This document shows positions 24,309 through 37,300 of a stretch of 64,000 bases of DNA, piece after piece. The DNA lies in NCBI GenBank assembly GCA_013397935.1, contig VZRN01006297.1, positions 341,002 through 405,001 of the forward strand, written 5' to 3'. Each line of letters begins with the position of its first letter. Within the stretch, counting starts at the first letter, position 1. The translations under genes and the position numbers were made by a program. The DNA is from Dasyornis broadbenti. Lineage: Eukaryota > Chordata > Aves > Passeriformes > Dasyornithidae. The notes beneath the pieces were generated by a model, which saw only the letters and a program-made list of their open reading frames with translations, was not told the DNA's origin and did no database searches.

Positions 24309-25198
24309 ACCACAAGTTCATATTTCTATAGCTAATCTGTTTTCTAGTAATTTTGAGTGACAAAAATTTCTGACAGGTTTTTGAAGAACAGGTTTATTTC
24401 TCTTTACATTAAGGGTGCAAAAATAATGGAAGGAAACTAGTCTCTTCAGTAAATAAATGATTTGCAAAAACATATTTATGTTCATTATATTTACAGTAGT
24501 AGAATTTCACTTTTTTGTGTGTCAGTAACTTAGTGTTCTGGTTTGGTTCCTTGCAGAAAAAGGATAGGATTCACTTTATTTTACTGCATCAACATTTAAG
24601 TCACATTGTTGGGAAAAATGTTTCATCCACAGTTCTGCAAGATCCTTGTACTACCTTTCGTTTTGTAAGTAGTAAATGAATTACTCTTAAGTGTGAGTTG
24701 AGTATTTAAATTCTTCACATGACTTTCTAAAGTGCCTGAACTCTACTTGGTGTGAAAGAAAAAGACATATGTTTGGATCAAGCAGGTGGCAACTTACTGT
24801 TTAGTCATCACTAGCAAAGGCTCTTTGTTGCTATGTAAACATTTATCGCAGCTCATGTGATATTTCTTCTTCTTTGCAATTTTATTGTAGAAGGTGGTCA
24901 GTAACAACATAATTTGAGCAGTGATCTTTAATGGGCTTTTATCAGAGGCATTAGCATGTTCTTAAAGGATCATTAAAAGCTGCAAGGAGTAACAAATACA
25001 GGTTACTCACAAACTTGGGAGGAGTGGTTTTACTTACTGGACTTGAGAGCATCATGCAATATTTCATAGAAGGTCTATGTATTTAAATTTATTTTGCTGT
25101 CAATAAATTGTATTAAAGCACTAGCAGTGTAAAAAGATAAAATAACTATGGATTTTAATAGAGCTCAATGGGATTTTTGTAGATGAAAAATTAGATAT

Positions 25199-25538
25199 GA
25201 GTCAACAATGTGTGCTTGCAATCCAGAAAACCAGTTGTAACCTGGCCTGTGTCAACAGAAGCATGAACCAGCAAGTGAAGGGAAATGGCTTTAAACAGAA
25301 AGACGGTAGATTTAGGCTAGATATTGGGAAGGAATTCTGTATTCTGAGGTAATAAAACACTGGGACATGTTGGCCAGAGAAGCTGTGGATGTCCTGTCCC
25401 TGGCACTGCTCAAGGCCAGGCTGAATGGGGCTTTGAGCAATCTTGTCTAATGGAAGGCGTCCCTTCCCATGGGAGTGGGGTTGGAACTGGATCATCTTTA
25501 TGGTCCTTTCTCAACCAAACCCTTCTATGATTCTGTGC
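25199..25538 (+). mobile_element. CR1 LINE fragment, 3' end
   Basis: CR1-like blocks appear in order: AAACCAGTTG, GGGAAATGGCTTTAAACAG, TTTAGGCTAGATATTGGGAAG, a CACTGGGACA...GAAGCTGTGGATG block, GGCCAGGCTGAATGGGGCTT, and a final TGGAACTGGATCATC...TCTATGATTCTGTG. The last segment is the usual CR1 3' end. The copy is diverged and 5'-truncated. Confidence 0.88.
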
Positions 25539-28500
25539 TTTAACAAAATGATCAGACTCCTTCAAATTAGAATTATTAGAAAAATAGATACGTCAAGATG
25601 TGCAAGTAATAATACATCTATGTCAGGGATTTGAAAACATATGAAGGTAAGGAAATAATAATGGAAGAGATCTAAAATAGCCTATGCTGCTGGTGCTTGT
25701 ATCCCTACTTTTCTTCTGTTTTACTCAAAATCAGGTTTCCATGGATTTTATATTCATTATATATGAGTATTATTTATCACGTGTATTTTCCAAACTCATT
25801 CATTATGAAGTGACCTATAACATGAAAGACCCAGTTTGAAAACTCCCCTTCCCCAGACATGTTGGTCTTTAGTATCTCTGCATGGAGTTTACATTGATCC
25901 TGTGCAGAATAGTTACAGTAGCATTTACTTCCCTGATTTGGGAAACAACTTGCTGGGAGATGGAAGGATGGAAGGACAAGTGAGACATGAAGATGCTAAA
26001 TAATAAACGTTTGGAACAAGAGCATGAGAGATATAGTTCAGTTACTTCTTGAGATCTTTTGCTACACATAAGCACTAGGAAAAAAGCAGCCTTAATCTGT
26101 GAATGTAATGCCTAAATAATAGAACCTTCCTCTGGTGCAGGACAGATTAATATCTTGCAATAATGATAAGGTATGAAAAGGTTTATTCCAGAATCTCTAG
26201 AGAAGATAAGCTCTCAAAATATATTTGTTACTACTCCACTCTCTATTTTCACTCACTTTTTTGCGTGATGCTTTTTCAAATAAAATGTTTATTGGGAGAA
26301 ATGTTTGTTTCCAGAATGCATGAGCTATAGATTGACATGAGCTGTGAAAGGCAAAAAAGAGACTGTTCAGCTACAGATGAACCATTCTTCAGTGGCTTTG
26401 TTGTCCTTCATTCTAAATGAAATAGTGAACATGGTGAAGCAGTTAGTGGGAGAATTTGGCTCTGCCATTTTGATAATTTTGGCAGTACATTTTTGTAGAA
26501 GCACATTTTTAGTGAAAAGGAAATAATTCAAAGTGAAACGGGAGCTTTTTATGTGGCCTTGCCATCTGAAAGAAATACCTTTGCAGTTTTCTTGGTGGTA
26601 CACAGTATCTGACACTAAGTTCCTTGCTGAAGATTAAGAGAAAGTAATGAAATTCATGACTCAAATCATATTAGAACGCAAAGGGATTAAAGGAATCAGA
26701 CTCTAAACAGAGAGACTTTGATCAATCCTAGGAAAAGCTATCAAAAATATCTTTTTTCTCAACGTCACAAGTGGCTAATGATGTGGCTACAACTAACACA
26801 AAACCTCCTAGAAATGGGGAGTACTCTCTGCTGAAAAATCAGATTCTATTTCCATATGTTAATCTAGACTTGCCAGCACAATTTATGGGTGTTGGTTTGT
26901 CTACCTTTACCACATCATATTGCTAAATATTGGGCACTCAACTATTTCTTCTTGTATACCATGCTTTGCACACTGCTGGCTGAATTACTGTTTGGTTCTC
27001 TCATAAATACCCTTCTTGTGTGTCTGGCCACAGCTGACACCAAGGTCTAACAGGGCCAAAGGGAGCTGCTACATGTGCTTCAGGGTAATATTGTGAAATC
27101 TCTTTATGTTAAAACTGCTTGATTCCAGCTGATATATATGGAACAAACATATGCACTTAGTAAAATGTAGTTTTACAAAACCTAAATGTTGTGCCCAATT
27201 TTGTCTTTTCAGTTCTTTCCATCCTTTCTTGGCCTTTGTCCATGTCCCTCATAGTTCTTCTGTATCAAAGGTTCATGCTGCATAGCAAATCTGTTATGAC
27301 CACAATTAACATGGAATAAAGGCAGAGGGATTGCTCTTGACCACTGTTCATCACTAAAAGCACCCCCATTATTTTCTGCTGTGTGCTGCTGAGTGGATTT
27401 AAAAGACTACCCTTCCCATTCCAGCCATCAAATCTATACAGTCTGTTCTCTGTGCCATTACAACCTGGCAGGATTAACAAAGGAAACATAAATTCTATCA
27501 CTATGATGTAACAATGCCGTCAGTGTACTAAAGGCCCTGTGTTTCTAGTATTGAAATAAAAAATAATACCTTTTTGCTCTTTAGAATAATCAAACATTTC
27601 ATAGAACTAGACTAGCGTGAGAAATTCTATTCTACTCTGTTCTATTCTACTCTAGTTAAAATTATAATTAAATAGCAAGGATATTTAATAACCATTTTAT
27701 ATCAAGGATATACATATCAAGGATAATGAACTCTAACAAGAGTTAGTGTATTTTCAAAAAGCATGATGAAAATATTTAGAAAATAAAGCTACATTCATAT
27801 ATTTCCTAATATACAGTAAATATATTAAATCATGGCCTGGGGAGATTTTTCAGGATCTTTCATCCACTTCATTAGGGACCTTGGAAACAGACAGATATGA
27901 TTTGGTTTGAAGGCCACAGTCTATTTAAATCGTCATTTACCATTGCTAAGAGCAGATTTCTTTAAAAAGAAAATTCTTGTTATAAAGAAAATCCAGGAGA
28001 AAAAACTCCAACACCCCCAAAAAACCAACAAAAGCCCCAAACCAACCAAAACCAAGAGCAAATGCCAGATTCTGCAGAGTGTCAGAAGTTTTCTTCTGGC
28101 TTTCCGCAAGCATTTATTATTTTAGTTTGAAGTGTGCAGGAAATAACAGATCTTTCAGAGTAAAATGTTGGCAAAAATTATGCTTAGAAAATCTGATTTT
28201 GCTGCCAGGTGCACATGCTGCCTCAGCTTCATCTGGATGCTCACTTTCAGAGAATTTTGAAGTGGCATTGTTCCAGTCCTTTGCTCTCTAAGCACTGCTT
28301 TTTCATCTGTTTCTAAGATACTACTGTTTTCTCTTTAATTATACCTCATTTTTATCAGTCATGTTTTCCAGATTATTGTAAATATTCTTTCTAGTATCTG
28401 CACAAATAAAAAGGAAGTGGAATGGGTAGGAATTGACTAATGTTTCAGACATAGTTTTTTTCCTGTAGAGAAATGGGTACAGTATAGAAATGGGGTCTGA

Positions 28501-31132
28501 AGCCAAAAAAAAAAAAAAATGGGATTCGATGTTCTATCAACAAAACTTTCAAGTAACAAGTCATAAATGTTCTTTGCACACCTGCCAAGAGGGCTGGGAG
28601 GTGAACATTGGAGGGTTTTCAAAAGTACTGAAATACTGAGCAGGATTTTAAAATCTCCGCTTTTGCTGCAGTACTAAGTGGAAACTCTCGCTAGCTGCAT
28701 ATAATTAGAATGCATTTGCTCATGAGGCTAAAATTACTGCAGACTGATTAAGAGATAATCCATTACAAGAAACAGCAGCAAGGTCTAACAGCGTCTCTCA
28801 TAAAATGATCACTTATATTCAACCTCTATTTTAGAGGTAATGTCAGTGGGATTGAGTCTTACCAAAGGCTGCGTTCTATAAATGGTGAGTCAAAATGAGA
28901 ATATGTGTTGAAGGATAGAACACTGCTCAGTCACTGTCTTTTACTCTTTTATGTTCTGAGTGACTAATGTGATTTAATTATTGTATTTGATGGATAGTGG
29001 TACCACCAAATTCAGAGTGCCGTACCAAGTTATCAATTCCAGTATGCCTAAGGCTACTGCTTTAAATTTCAGAAGCATAGATATTATAGTTTTTGGGGGG
29101 TGGACCACAGGGATAGAAGTCCTAGAAGGCTCTACTGTCTCCCAGTTTCTTTCCACAGAAAGTGCTCACGCAGCTCTTCAAGGTACTGACAATCACACCG
29201 GCCTCTTTTGGCTGCTCTTTAGGGCCTAACTCTCTACAAAGCCGTCTGTCGGCTCCTAGGTGCACAGAAAATGCTTAAATAAGCATTTATTTAAGAGGAG
29301 CTGTTCCTTAAGAGTATGTTAATATAGGAAATGAACATGCAAGTGTAGCAGAGAAACCTTTGGAGGGCTTTGGCAGGAAAGAAATGGGCCAGAGCTGCAG
29401 AGAGGGGCTGTAGGTTCTGGCTGCCAAAATGTCACACTGATTTTAACCCAGCTGCTGCAGATCATGTGAGTTGTGAAAATCTGGCAACACAGTGTTCAGT
29501 GTGGACTTTCAACTCTGTGCTTCATACCAGGAGCTCAGGTAACCTGCCCTGATGTTCACACTAGCAAGGTTTCACTGTTACTCATCTTCTGCTAAACAGG
29601 ACAAAGCTCCCCTGTATACTCACATGTGCCACTTGTGCACGACCATGAGATGTAATTTCAATGGTAGCTACTGACAACCAAGGAAAAATTGGGATTGTGT
29701 TTATGTTAACAAAACTGCTTTTATGACTTTTTTTTTCTTTAAACATTACTGAATAGAGACCCTTCAGACCAAATGCACAAAGGTAATTATGGAGCAGACA
29801 TTTAGGCAGTTGTCTATATTGGCATTAAAATTAATAGGAATTTAGATGCTTTTATGAGAGCTTTTGAGAACTTTAATCTTTCTGAACATGTGCATTACAA
29901 GAGTGAGTGGTGAAATAATTGGCTGCTGTTTTCTCCTCTCCATTCTTCAGTGCATGGGGCAAACATGTTCACAGATGTGCAGAAGAACATCTAGGATTTA
30001 GAAAAAGTTTTAGCAAATCTGCTGTAGAGCTGTCTAGTGAATAGTGCAGGAATACAAATGATAGCTGCATAAATACAATAAGCAAACATAAATTGGCCCC
30101 TGTCTCTGCTGCAAAACTGTACACTGATGATAGACAAGTTACTTCAAACAAACTTTCCACAGGCAAGTCACTACCTCTCTATTCTGAACTTTTATTTGCC
30201 TGACTTGAGACACCTCTGAATGCTCAGAAGTTCAGAGCACTCGCAAATGAAACCAAATCCCTAAGAGTGAACTGCTGAGCCTTCAGACTATGACCAGTTA
30301 GCTCCTGTACTGTGAAAAGCGTCCTAAAATGGCAGCAGGCATCAAACTTGCTGAATTTTGTCTTTACCTTTGGGGTCAGTATTATTTGCCTCACAGAAGT
30401 GTTACAAAGTTAACTCATGTTTGTGAAAAAGGCCATACAGAGACGAATACAGGAAACCTATGATGATGTTAATTCTCTCTGCCTTAGCTCAAGATTTGTG
30501 GAGTGTGCAGTGAACAATATTCTTGGCTAACAGAGAAGCTTGAGATACTCAGTTGATTATTTCTAGTCTTCTACTTCAACCAAAGATAATTACATTATTG
30601 CCTTGGCTATTTAGCTCTTACTGTTCTGCCTTCCCAGCAAATTAGAATGCAAAAGATCTGGAAAGAGCTGCTATGGGACAAGTTTACCATGTCCAGTAGT
30701 AAGTTCAGCCTTCCTCAAGATTTTGAGCATTACAGGATATCCATTCCTTTGAAAGAAAGTAGATATTACTTTCCTTTTCAAAGTGGCTTCTACCCCCTCT
30801 CAGAAAGGTCTAACTGTAGTAAGAAAAACATCGAAAATTCAGAGTTTTCTAAGATCCAAGAGAGAAAAAATGTTAGTGAAGGCAACTTGCAGAAAATCAG
30901 GATCAAGATAAAGTGTGTTTATAACTATTTGACTGCTTATTTAGATTACATCATAATCTGCAGAAGGCATGCCCCTGGGTTGAGTGCTGCTACGTGCACC
31001 TTTGAGTTAATACAAATACAAGAACAGTCAAGCAGATTATCCCAAGAGCCCAATGGTTTACATGGATAATGACTTGGCAAGGCCCTTAAGTATATGTTGG
31101 AGTATAATGGCAGCTCCTAATTTTTACATATC

Positions 31133-31146
31133 CTGACATCTAGTGG
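31133..31146 (-). promoter_or_regulatory. CTCF-like motif
   Basis: The minus strand reads CCACTAGATGTCAG, which fits the CTCF core CCASYAGRKGGCRS at 13 of 14 positions. It lies in the intergenic region, 2.8 kb from the CTCF-like site at the GNPTAB promoter. Sequence alone cannot show binding. Confidence 0.3.
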
Positions 31147-31555
31147 CATTTATTGCTCCAAGCAGAATATCTGGGTTCATTTGCATCTACAATGATTGGG
31201 AGAAATGGAGGAAGTTAAGTATCCCATTCTGGGATACAATAATAAAGTTCTCACCTGGAGAACTGCCTAAGCAGTGCATTAGATAAAATGTGAAAACAAG
31301 AATTTGGCCTGAGCCCTGCCCTTCTCAGACACAAGATTTCAAAGCCAGCTGCAAAGTGATACAAGGCCCCTGATCTGGTTTCTGGTTTTGAGCTTGGAAA
31401 TAATTTCTAGTAACAGATATAGAATAATCCCAGCAACTTGGATAGACTGTCTCAAAAGGGATTTGAACCTGTATCTGCTATGTGTACTTTAATAACTTGT
31501 CGTTAATCAGCGAAGCTGAGCATGGCCTTGTTTTTATCCATTCTCTATGCCTCTC

Positions 31556-31925
31556 ACAAAATAACAGAATCATCTAAGTTGAAAGAGACCTTAAAGCTCA
31601 TCCAGTCCAACCATAAACCCACCATAATCACCCCTCAAATGTATCCCCAAATGCTACATCCAAGACGCCTCTCGAACACTTCCGGAGCTGGTGGCTCTAA
31701 CACTTCCCAGTGCAACTTGTTCCTGTGCTTGACCAGTCATTCCATGATGTTTTTTAAATTTCTAATCTGAACCTCCCTTGGCACAACTTGAAGCCATTTC
31801 CTCTTGTACTTTCACTTGAGACATGGCAGAAGAGGTCAACTCCCACCTCACTACAACCTCTTTTCAGATGATTGCAGAGAGCAATGAGATCCCTCCTGAG
31901 CCTCCTCTTCTCCAGACTAAACAAG
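31556..31925 (-). mobile_element. CR1 LINE fragment, 3' end
   Basis: Read on the plus strand, the reversed CR1 3' end is clear: ACAGAATCATCTAAGTTG, AAAGAGACCTTAAAGCTCAT, CCAGTCCAACC, then TTCCTGTGCTTGACCA, GCCATTTCCTCTTGT and CCTCCTCTTCTCCAGACTAA. The element therefore lies on the minus strand and is 5'-truncated. Confidence 0.92.
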
Positions 31926-33960
31926 CTCGCTTCTCTGCTGTATGGAATAAAGCTTTTGATGTACTGAAGACGGCAAGTGTGTATGAGTCCATGGCAAAAT
32001 GGAATACAGGGGAACAACTGGAGTACAGAGTGCTGTTCCCTGTCACAAGATGGTTAAGCTGTCTCGAGGCTTGATAGGTATTCCTGCTGTTTCTATTTCA
32101 AATATATTCCAGAATCTCTTTTTGTTTCTTCTTTTTTTGTTGTTTTGTTTTGTTTTGCTTGCTTTGGGTTTTCCTTTGTTTTGTTTTAACCTGGTGACAG
32201 TATTGCATTTAGCTGAAGCTTCTGGTCTTCATTTCTGTGATGTGAACAAGTCAAAACCTTTTAGTGTCTTTTTAGAAGGAAGGAACTGGTCGTTCCTTTC
32301 CATGTACCTATTTCAGTTTAAATATATATTCATTGAATATGAGTATTCCACAGGAAAGGACAGATATAGTGCCAACACGATTTGTTCACAACCTTTTTAT
32401 ATCTGTATCTGCTGGTATACATTGTCTGGTATTTTATAAAATAATTTTAAAGATTATGTGAATTTTAACGGTTTTATCACATTGGTATCATATGGAAGTA
32501 TTTATTGGTCTGTATAAATGTATCATCTGATACTTTGTACTAATAGTTAATCCAGATCTTGAAGTAATTCAGCTTCCCCTAACTGGTTTTCTGCTTTACA
32601 TTGATGATACGTATCTCAGCTTTATCTTTTCAGCACATTCAGTTTAATTTCTGCATTTGTGCTGGATTGTTGACCAGAAATAGATTTTTTTGACCAGAAA
32701 TAGGGGTTTATTTTCATAATCTGCATATATATTATACCTCAGTTCTCAATGAAAACCTCAGTCTGCTGACTCAGAATTCCAGGCCATCACTGGTACCGCA
32801 GGCACAGTGCTGTAGGCAGTGGTGAAGAGATGCTGCCAAGCAGTAACAATACCTGGGTAATAATAGCTCAGCAATAATAGCACAGTGCTTGAGCAGGAGG
32901 GGCAGGTGAGGGAATATGTAATGATTATATTCCCCTAGGGTAGTACTTTGGCACCTCAGTGAGAACATGTGAAGGAGAAAGTGCTGGCTGTGCACAGCAG
33001 GAGATAAAAGTTTGGCTAGAGTCTTCTGCGTGCCAAGACAGGGAGGCTGGGTTATGATGAAGTGACAAATAAGTATTATCAGGCTGATAACACACAATAA
33101 GGAGGAGGAACACAGCACTGTCAGGTGGGCTCTGAGACTCTGCAGGTAACCCCCAGTGAATTCCTCATCCCATGCCCCTGGAAAAAGACAAAATGTTGTG
33201 ACACCAAAGAAGTAAACAAGAGAAGGGCTCAGTGGATTCATTGAGCTGTGTCAGAGAGCTGTGCCAAAGAGCCGTGCCTTCTCGGGCACTTCTAAAAGTA
33301 CAGTCAGGTGTTGTCCTCTCACAACTGTGCAAATATACTGGGACAAAGTTCTGGAAAGGGTCAGGCATTGTTACTCCTCACAGGATATATACAATCACCA
33401 GGGTGATGTTTGTTACTCTGAAAAGTCACTGCATGGATTTTTAAGAAATACCTAGAAGATCTTTTGATGCAGGGATAGACTACAGAGATAGGTGCTACCG
33501 TGCTTGGCCTCATGCAGACCTAGGACACATCATTCTGCTCTAGTGACCAGCAGTGCCTCTGCCTGATGTGATGTTTGACAGTGGCGATACCAAGAGCATC
33601 CTGTGGCTGAACTTCATGGCAGAAACCAGACAGAGCATGCTGTCAGCTCGGGTCCACTATTTTGTTGTTATGTTTTTTCCTCAAGAGCTGTTCTTGAAGT
33701 TCTCCATCAGCAACCCCCTCTATCCTGCTGATTGGCATTCCACGAACCCCGTCCCCGCGCTTCATTTCTGTGCTGCAACACGCACAGACGGCATAAATTA
33801 AATCTCAGCACGCAGCTGGGCTGTCTCTGTACGATACCCAGAAGCCCTCTCAGCGATGGGCACAGCCGATCTGCCCCCGCGCCGTGAGGGCCGGGCGGGC
33901 CGGGAGCCCCGGGAGCGCCTCTCCCTTAGCGCGGCGCAGGAACTGCGGCCCGTCCCGCGC

Positions 33961-33974
33961 CCGCCAGGGGGCGC
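33961..33974 (+). promoter_or_regulatory. CTCF-like motif at GNPTAB promoter
   Basis: CCGCCAGGGGGCGC fits the CTCF core CCASYAGRKGGCRS at 13 of 14 positions, and the following CG also fits the longer motif. It lies just upstream of the GC box and the gap, between the two divergent genes. Confidence 0.4.
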
Positions 33975-34028
33975 CGCGCGCTGCCGGAAGCGGGGCGGGC
34001 TCCGGGCCCGTGGCCCCGCCCGGCGCAG

Positions 34029-34365
34029 NNNNNNNNNNNNNNNNNNNNNNNNNNNNNNNNNNNNNNNNNNNNNNNNNNNNNNNNNNNNNNNNNNNNNNNN
34101 NNNNNNNNNNNNNNNNNNNNNNNNNNNNNNNNNNNNNNNNNNNNNNNNNNNNNNNNNNNNNNNNNNNNNNNNNNNNNNNNNNNNNNNNNNNNNNNNNNNN
34201 NNNNNNNNNNNNNNNNNNNNNNNNNNNNNNNNNNNNNNNNNNNNNNNNNNNNNNNNNNNNNNNNNNNNNNNNNNNNNNNNNNNNNNNNNNNNNNNNNNNN
34301 NNNNNNNNNNNNNNNNNNNNNNNNNNNNNNNNNNNNNNNNNNNNNNNNNNNNNNNNNNNNNNNNN
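34029..34365. other. Assembly gap of 337 N, probable location of GNPTAB exon 1
   Basis: Exon 2 starts in phase 0 at a codon matching human residue 40, so exon 1 must supply about 39 codons: the cytosolic tail and the signal-anchor helix of the alpha subunit. No such sequence is visible in the flanking bases or elsewhere upstream of exon 2. The gap lies in the promoter CpG island and is long enough to hold it. Confidence 0.75.
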
Positions 34366-37300
34366 GCCGTGCCGAGCGCTGCCCAGGCCCGCCGTGCCCG
34401 CGGGGCCGGGCTCTGCCCGCAGCCTGGAGCGCAGCCCCGCGGCCGTCCCGCTCCTCAGGCCGCCCCGTCCCCACCTGTTGGGCAGCGCCGGCGGTGGGGG
34501 TCAGCTGCGGTCTGACAGGTGACACAAAGCTGCGTGCTCGGGCGGCTGATGCTCGCCGCTCTTGTTGAATTCTTTTCCGCTTCCCTCATCAGGTGACTTA
34601 TTAGCGCTGTGGGGTTTTTTGAGACTTTTAAAGCCTTCACCTTGTCGGCTCGGAGTGACAGAATCTTTCCCCTTTCCGGAGTTTAAGGAGTTAAATGTAT
34701 CCTCCCTTCAAGCTGCGCAGCAGCGTCTGCGTTGCTCACTACTTGTTACTTAGTTTGCCCGCATTATTTTGTGAATGATGCAATGTAACTACACTTTTTC
34801 TCGATACGATCTTATACAGGTGTGCTATGTATTTAAAGCTTTATTTCGCATTGTCCGGTCGATTTGGTAAGTCATCAGTGAAGGGATCTAGAGAGGAGAA
34901 CATGAATCCTACTTCAGTGCAGTATTTGTGAATATGGTAAGGATTCAGGGAATTCAAGTAATTTTGTCAGTCTAAAAGGATGGCACTATTCAATGCAAAC
35001 AGACTGGAATTTCCTGATTCCTAAGCTGTTCTCTCTCTCTCTTTATTTTTTCTTTGTTTTAATTTGATGACTCTTTCAGATACAGGGAAAAAAGAGAATA
35101 GCCAAAAAGAGTATTATCTGAAACTCTTGGGTGTTCCACAATCAAAACTTTATTTTGTGTACCAACACATCTTTGCGTAAAGTACTAATCTCTGCTGTCT
35201 TTCAGGGACCACAAGTTCCTGAAACACTTCAAAGCTGTCAGCAAATTAAGTAATTGTCAAGTAGTCATAGGCAACTGTTTGTACATGATTATCATTGGTT
35301 TAGATTTCTTGTTGCTGTGAAACTGAGCATAGTTTTGCATTTCTTCAGAATGGGGACTTAAAACCCAGCTTTAGGTTATCATAGAACTTTGAAAGTTTTT
35401 AAAAATATTTCAGTAGTTGTCTAAGTTATGGCTGATTTTGGTGAGAATCAGGCAAAATCACTGCTCTGATTTTCCTCCTAAATCTCAGTTTGTTGCTTCC
35501 AGCTCTTGAAAAGCCACTTGGAAAGTTTAGATGCAATATAGAGAGTGAGCAAAAGAACTGGAAGATTCACGTACCAGTAGATTTTCCAAATTATATGTTA
35601 AGAAAAAAGAAAAGTGAACAGCAATATTTTTCAGAAAAGCAAGCTAAAACACACCAACAAAACACCTGCATGTTTGTTGTTTTTTTTTCTTTTCAAGGAT
35701 AGTAGATAAGCCTGGTAAGAGATGTTTGCATGCATTTTGCTTTTAGCCTTTGTATTTTGGTAAACAGTGGTAGTTCAATGGTTTAGGAAACACCAGGCTT
35801 GTGAGAACAAACACTGTTAGAGTTCTTCTGACAACTATCGTGGGAATAGAAAGTGCTTTTGTTCTTCAGTTCAGAATCTGCAAGGCAGCAACTAATAAAA
35901 AAATATAAAACTGTTTGCAAAATGAAACCAAGAAATCTTTCTAGAAATCAACAGCTTGACCATTTTTAGCCATCTGTGGGAAACTCAAGCAATAAAAAAC
36001 AGTGTGAGGCAGTGCTTATCAGACCCTGGTGTCTGAACAGCATTTGCAGTTCTGCTTTTCCCCCACCTCCAGAGCCAGCTTTTTTTTTTTTTTTCTTCAT
36101 GCTAATATCAATATTGCTGGTGGAGTAAAAATGAATGGTTAGGGCAAATAATTTGAGATTGGTAATGATGTTCTTACAGCCAGAAGCTGCAAATTAGCTT
36201 CATTTGAAGGAAAATCTTGAGCTCAGTGAAATACTACAGTACTGAGCATGATTCAGAAATATTTCTGCAAAAGCATACAGAGTAGCCAGGTCTAAGTCAA
36301 TGCTGTTGCTTAGTTGTAAGATGAGTTTTAAATATTAGGGCAGTTTGGTTATAAACTCTTCTTGGCCATCCTTCTGTAAGTAGCTCTGCTTTGTAAAATC
36401 CTTTATAATCAGAACATGCCAGAGCCACTGTTATCATCTGTCTGATACGCTATCTCCTAATAGGTCGTGTCTATCCCCTTGGTTTTTTATGTTCCCCTGG
36501 TGGTTTTTAATGTCAGTATGTAAAGTTGAAGCAAAACAGCCTCGAGGCATTATTGCAAGGTGCATAGCGTGTCGGGAGGAAACAGTTGCAGGGAAATACA
36601 ATGTATCGGATAGGAAGGGGTTTTTAACTTTGTTGCTTAATGTGTTCCGAGGAGATCTGTCCTCTGTTCTTTTTGGTTATAGTTACACAAGAGACAAAGA
36701 AAAAGGCTTGAATGGTTACTGTTTTTCTTCTGGATAGACACATTATTCATATAATACATTCTTGCTCTAATACTGTATTTCTTCTAGACACAGAACACAG
36801 TGTGTCGATTCATCATTATCAGTAGGAGCAAATGTTTCCACATGAGTATGAACTTCCAGTGTGTGCTGTATTAAAGTGGGTATTCGGCAGAAGGACTTAG
36901 TGATTTGTGCATTAAAAACGTGTAATAGTGTGTGTTTTTAAGACAATTCCTGACCTTGGTATTTAAGGGAGAAGATTTTTATGCCTGCCTGGGAAATCTG
37001 TGTCCTTTGTGTGAGGGAAGTGCGTTGATGTGATCTTGGTTACAAAGAGACCGTTTGCAGCTCTGGCAGGAGTTCAATTCCGTGCGTGCTCTTCTCACCC
37101 AGGCACAGGATGGAGCTTCCCTGCTCTGTAGGAGGCTTTAATTTGCTTTAGTGGCAATGAGGGTAGAGAGATGTGTATCCTCTTAGCGGGAGGAGGGTTT
37201 ATTTATGGTTTGAATGTGACCTTAGAGAAATGGTATATTTCATTGTTCCCACACTACAAGAAATAAGCGATAACAGTTAAACCTAGGTAGAATAGTGTAA

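Larger units (their letters stand above)
23731..33830. other. Intergenic region between DRAM1 and GNPTAB
   Basis: About 10 kb of AT-rich sequence with no recognised exon. It contains two CR1 fragments, a perfect 24-bp tandem duplication (24261-24308), a 13-bp repeat with period 20 (32671-32703) and an A tract at 28505-28519. An unexplained 140-codon open frame lies at 30647-31069. Upstream elements for both divergent genes should lie here. Confidence 0.8.
33830..34560. promoter_or_regulatory. CpG island and promoter of GNPTAB
   Basis: Very GC-rich sequence flanks a 337-N gap. Left of the gap are a GC box (GGGGCGGGC, 33992-34000), a reverse GC box (CCCCGCC, 34014-34020) and an ETS-type CCGGAAG (33984-33990), with no TATA box. 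This is the usual make-up of a housekeeping promoter. It precedes GNPTAB exon 2 by 4.1 kb on the same strand, so exon 1 should be here. Confidence 0.8.

Noticed and set aside
29960..29985. p53 response element (half-site AAACATGTTC)
   Set aside because: Only one half-site fits; the adjacent 10 bases do not match RRRCWWGYYY.
23112..34029. Shared bidirectional core promoter for DRAM1 and GNPTAB
   Set aside because: Two separate CpG islands about 11 kb apart serve the two starts, far beyond the usual 1 kb for a bidirectional promoter.
33856..34525. About 200-codon open frames across the 337-N gap
   Set aside because: Most of each frame is N. The flanking residues are CpG-island composition and do not match the GNPTAB N terminus.
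37060..37130. tRNA-like B box (GAGTTCAATTCC)
   Set aside because: There is no matching A box and no cloverleaf could be drawn around it.
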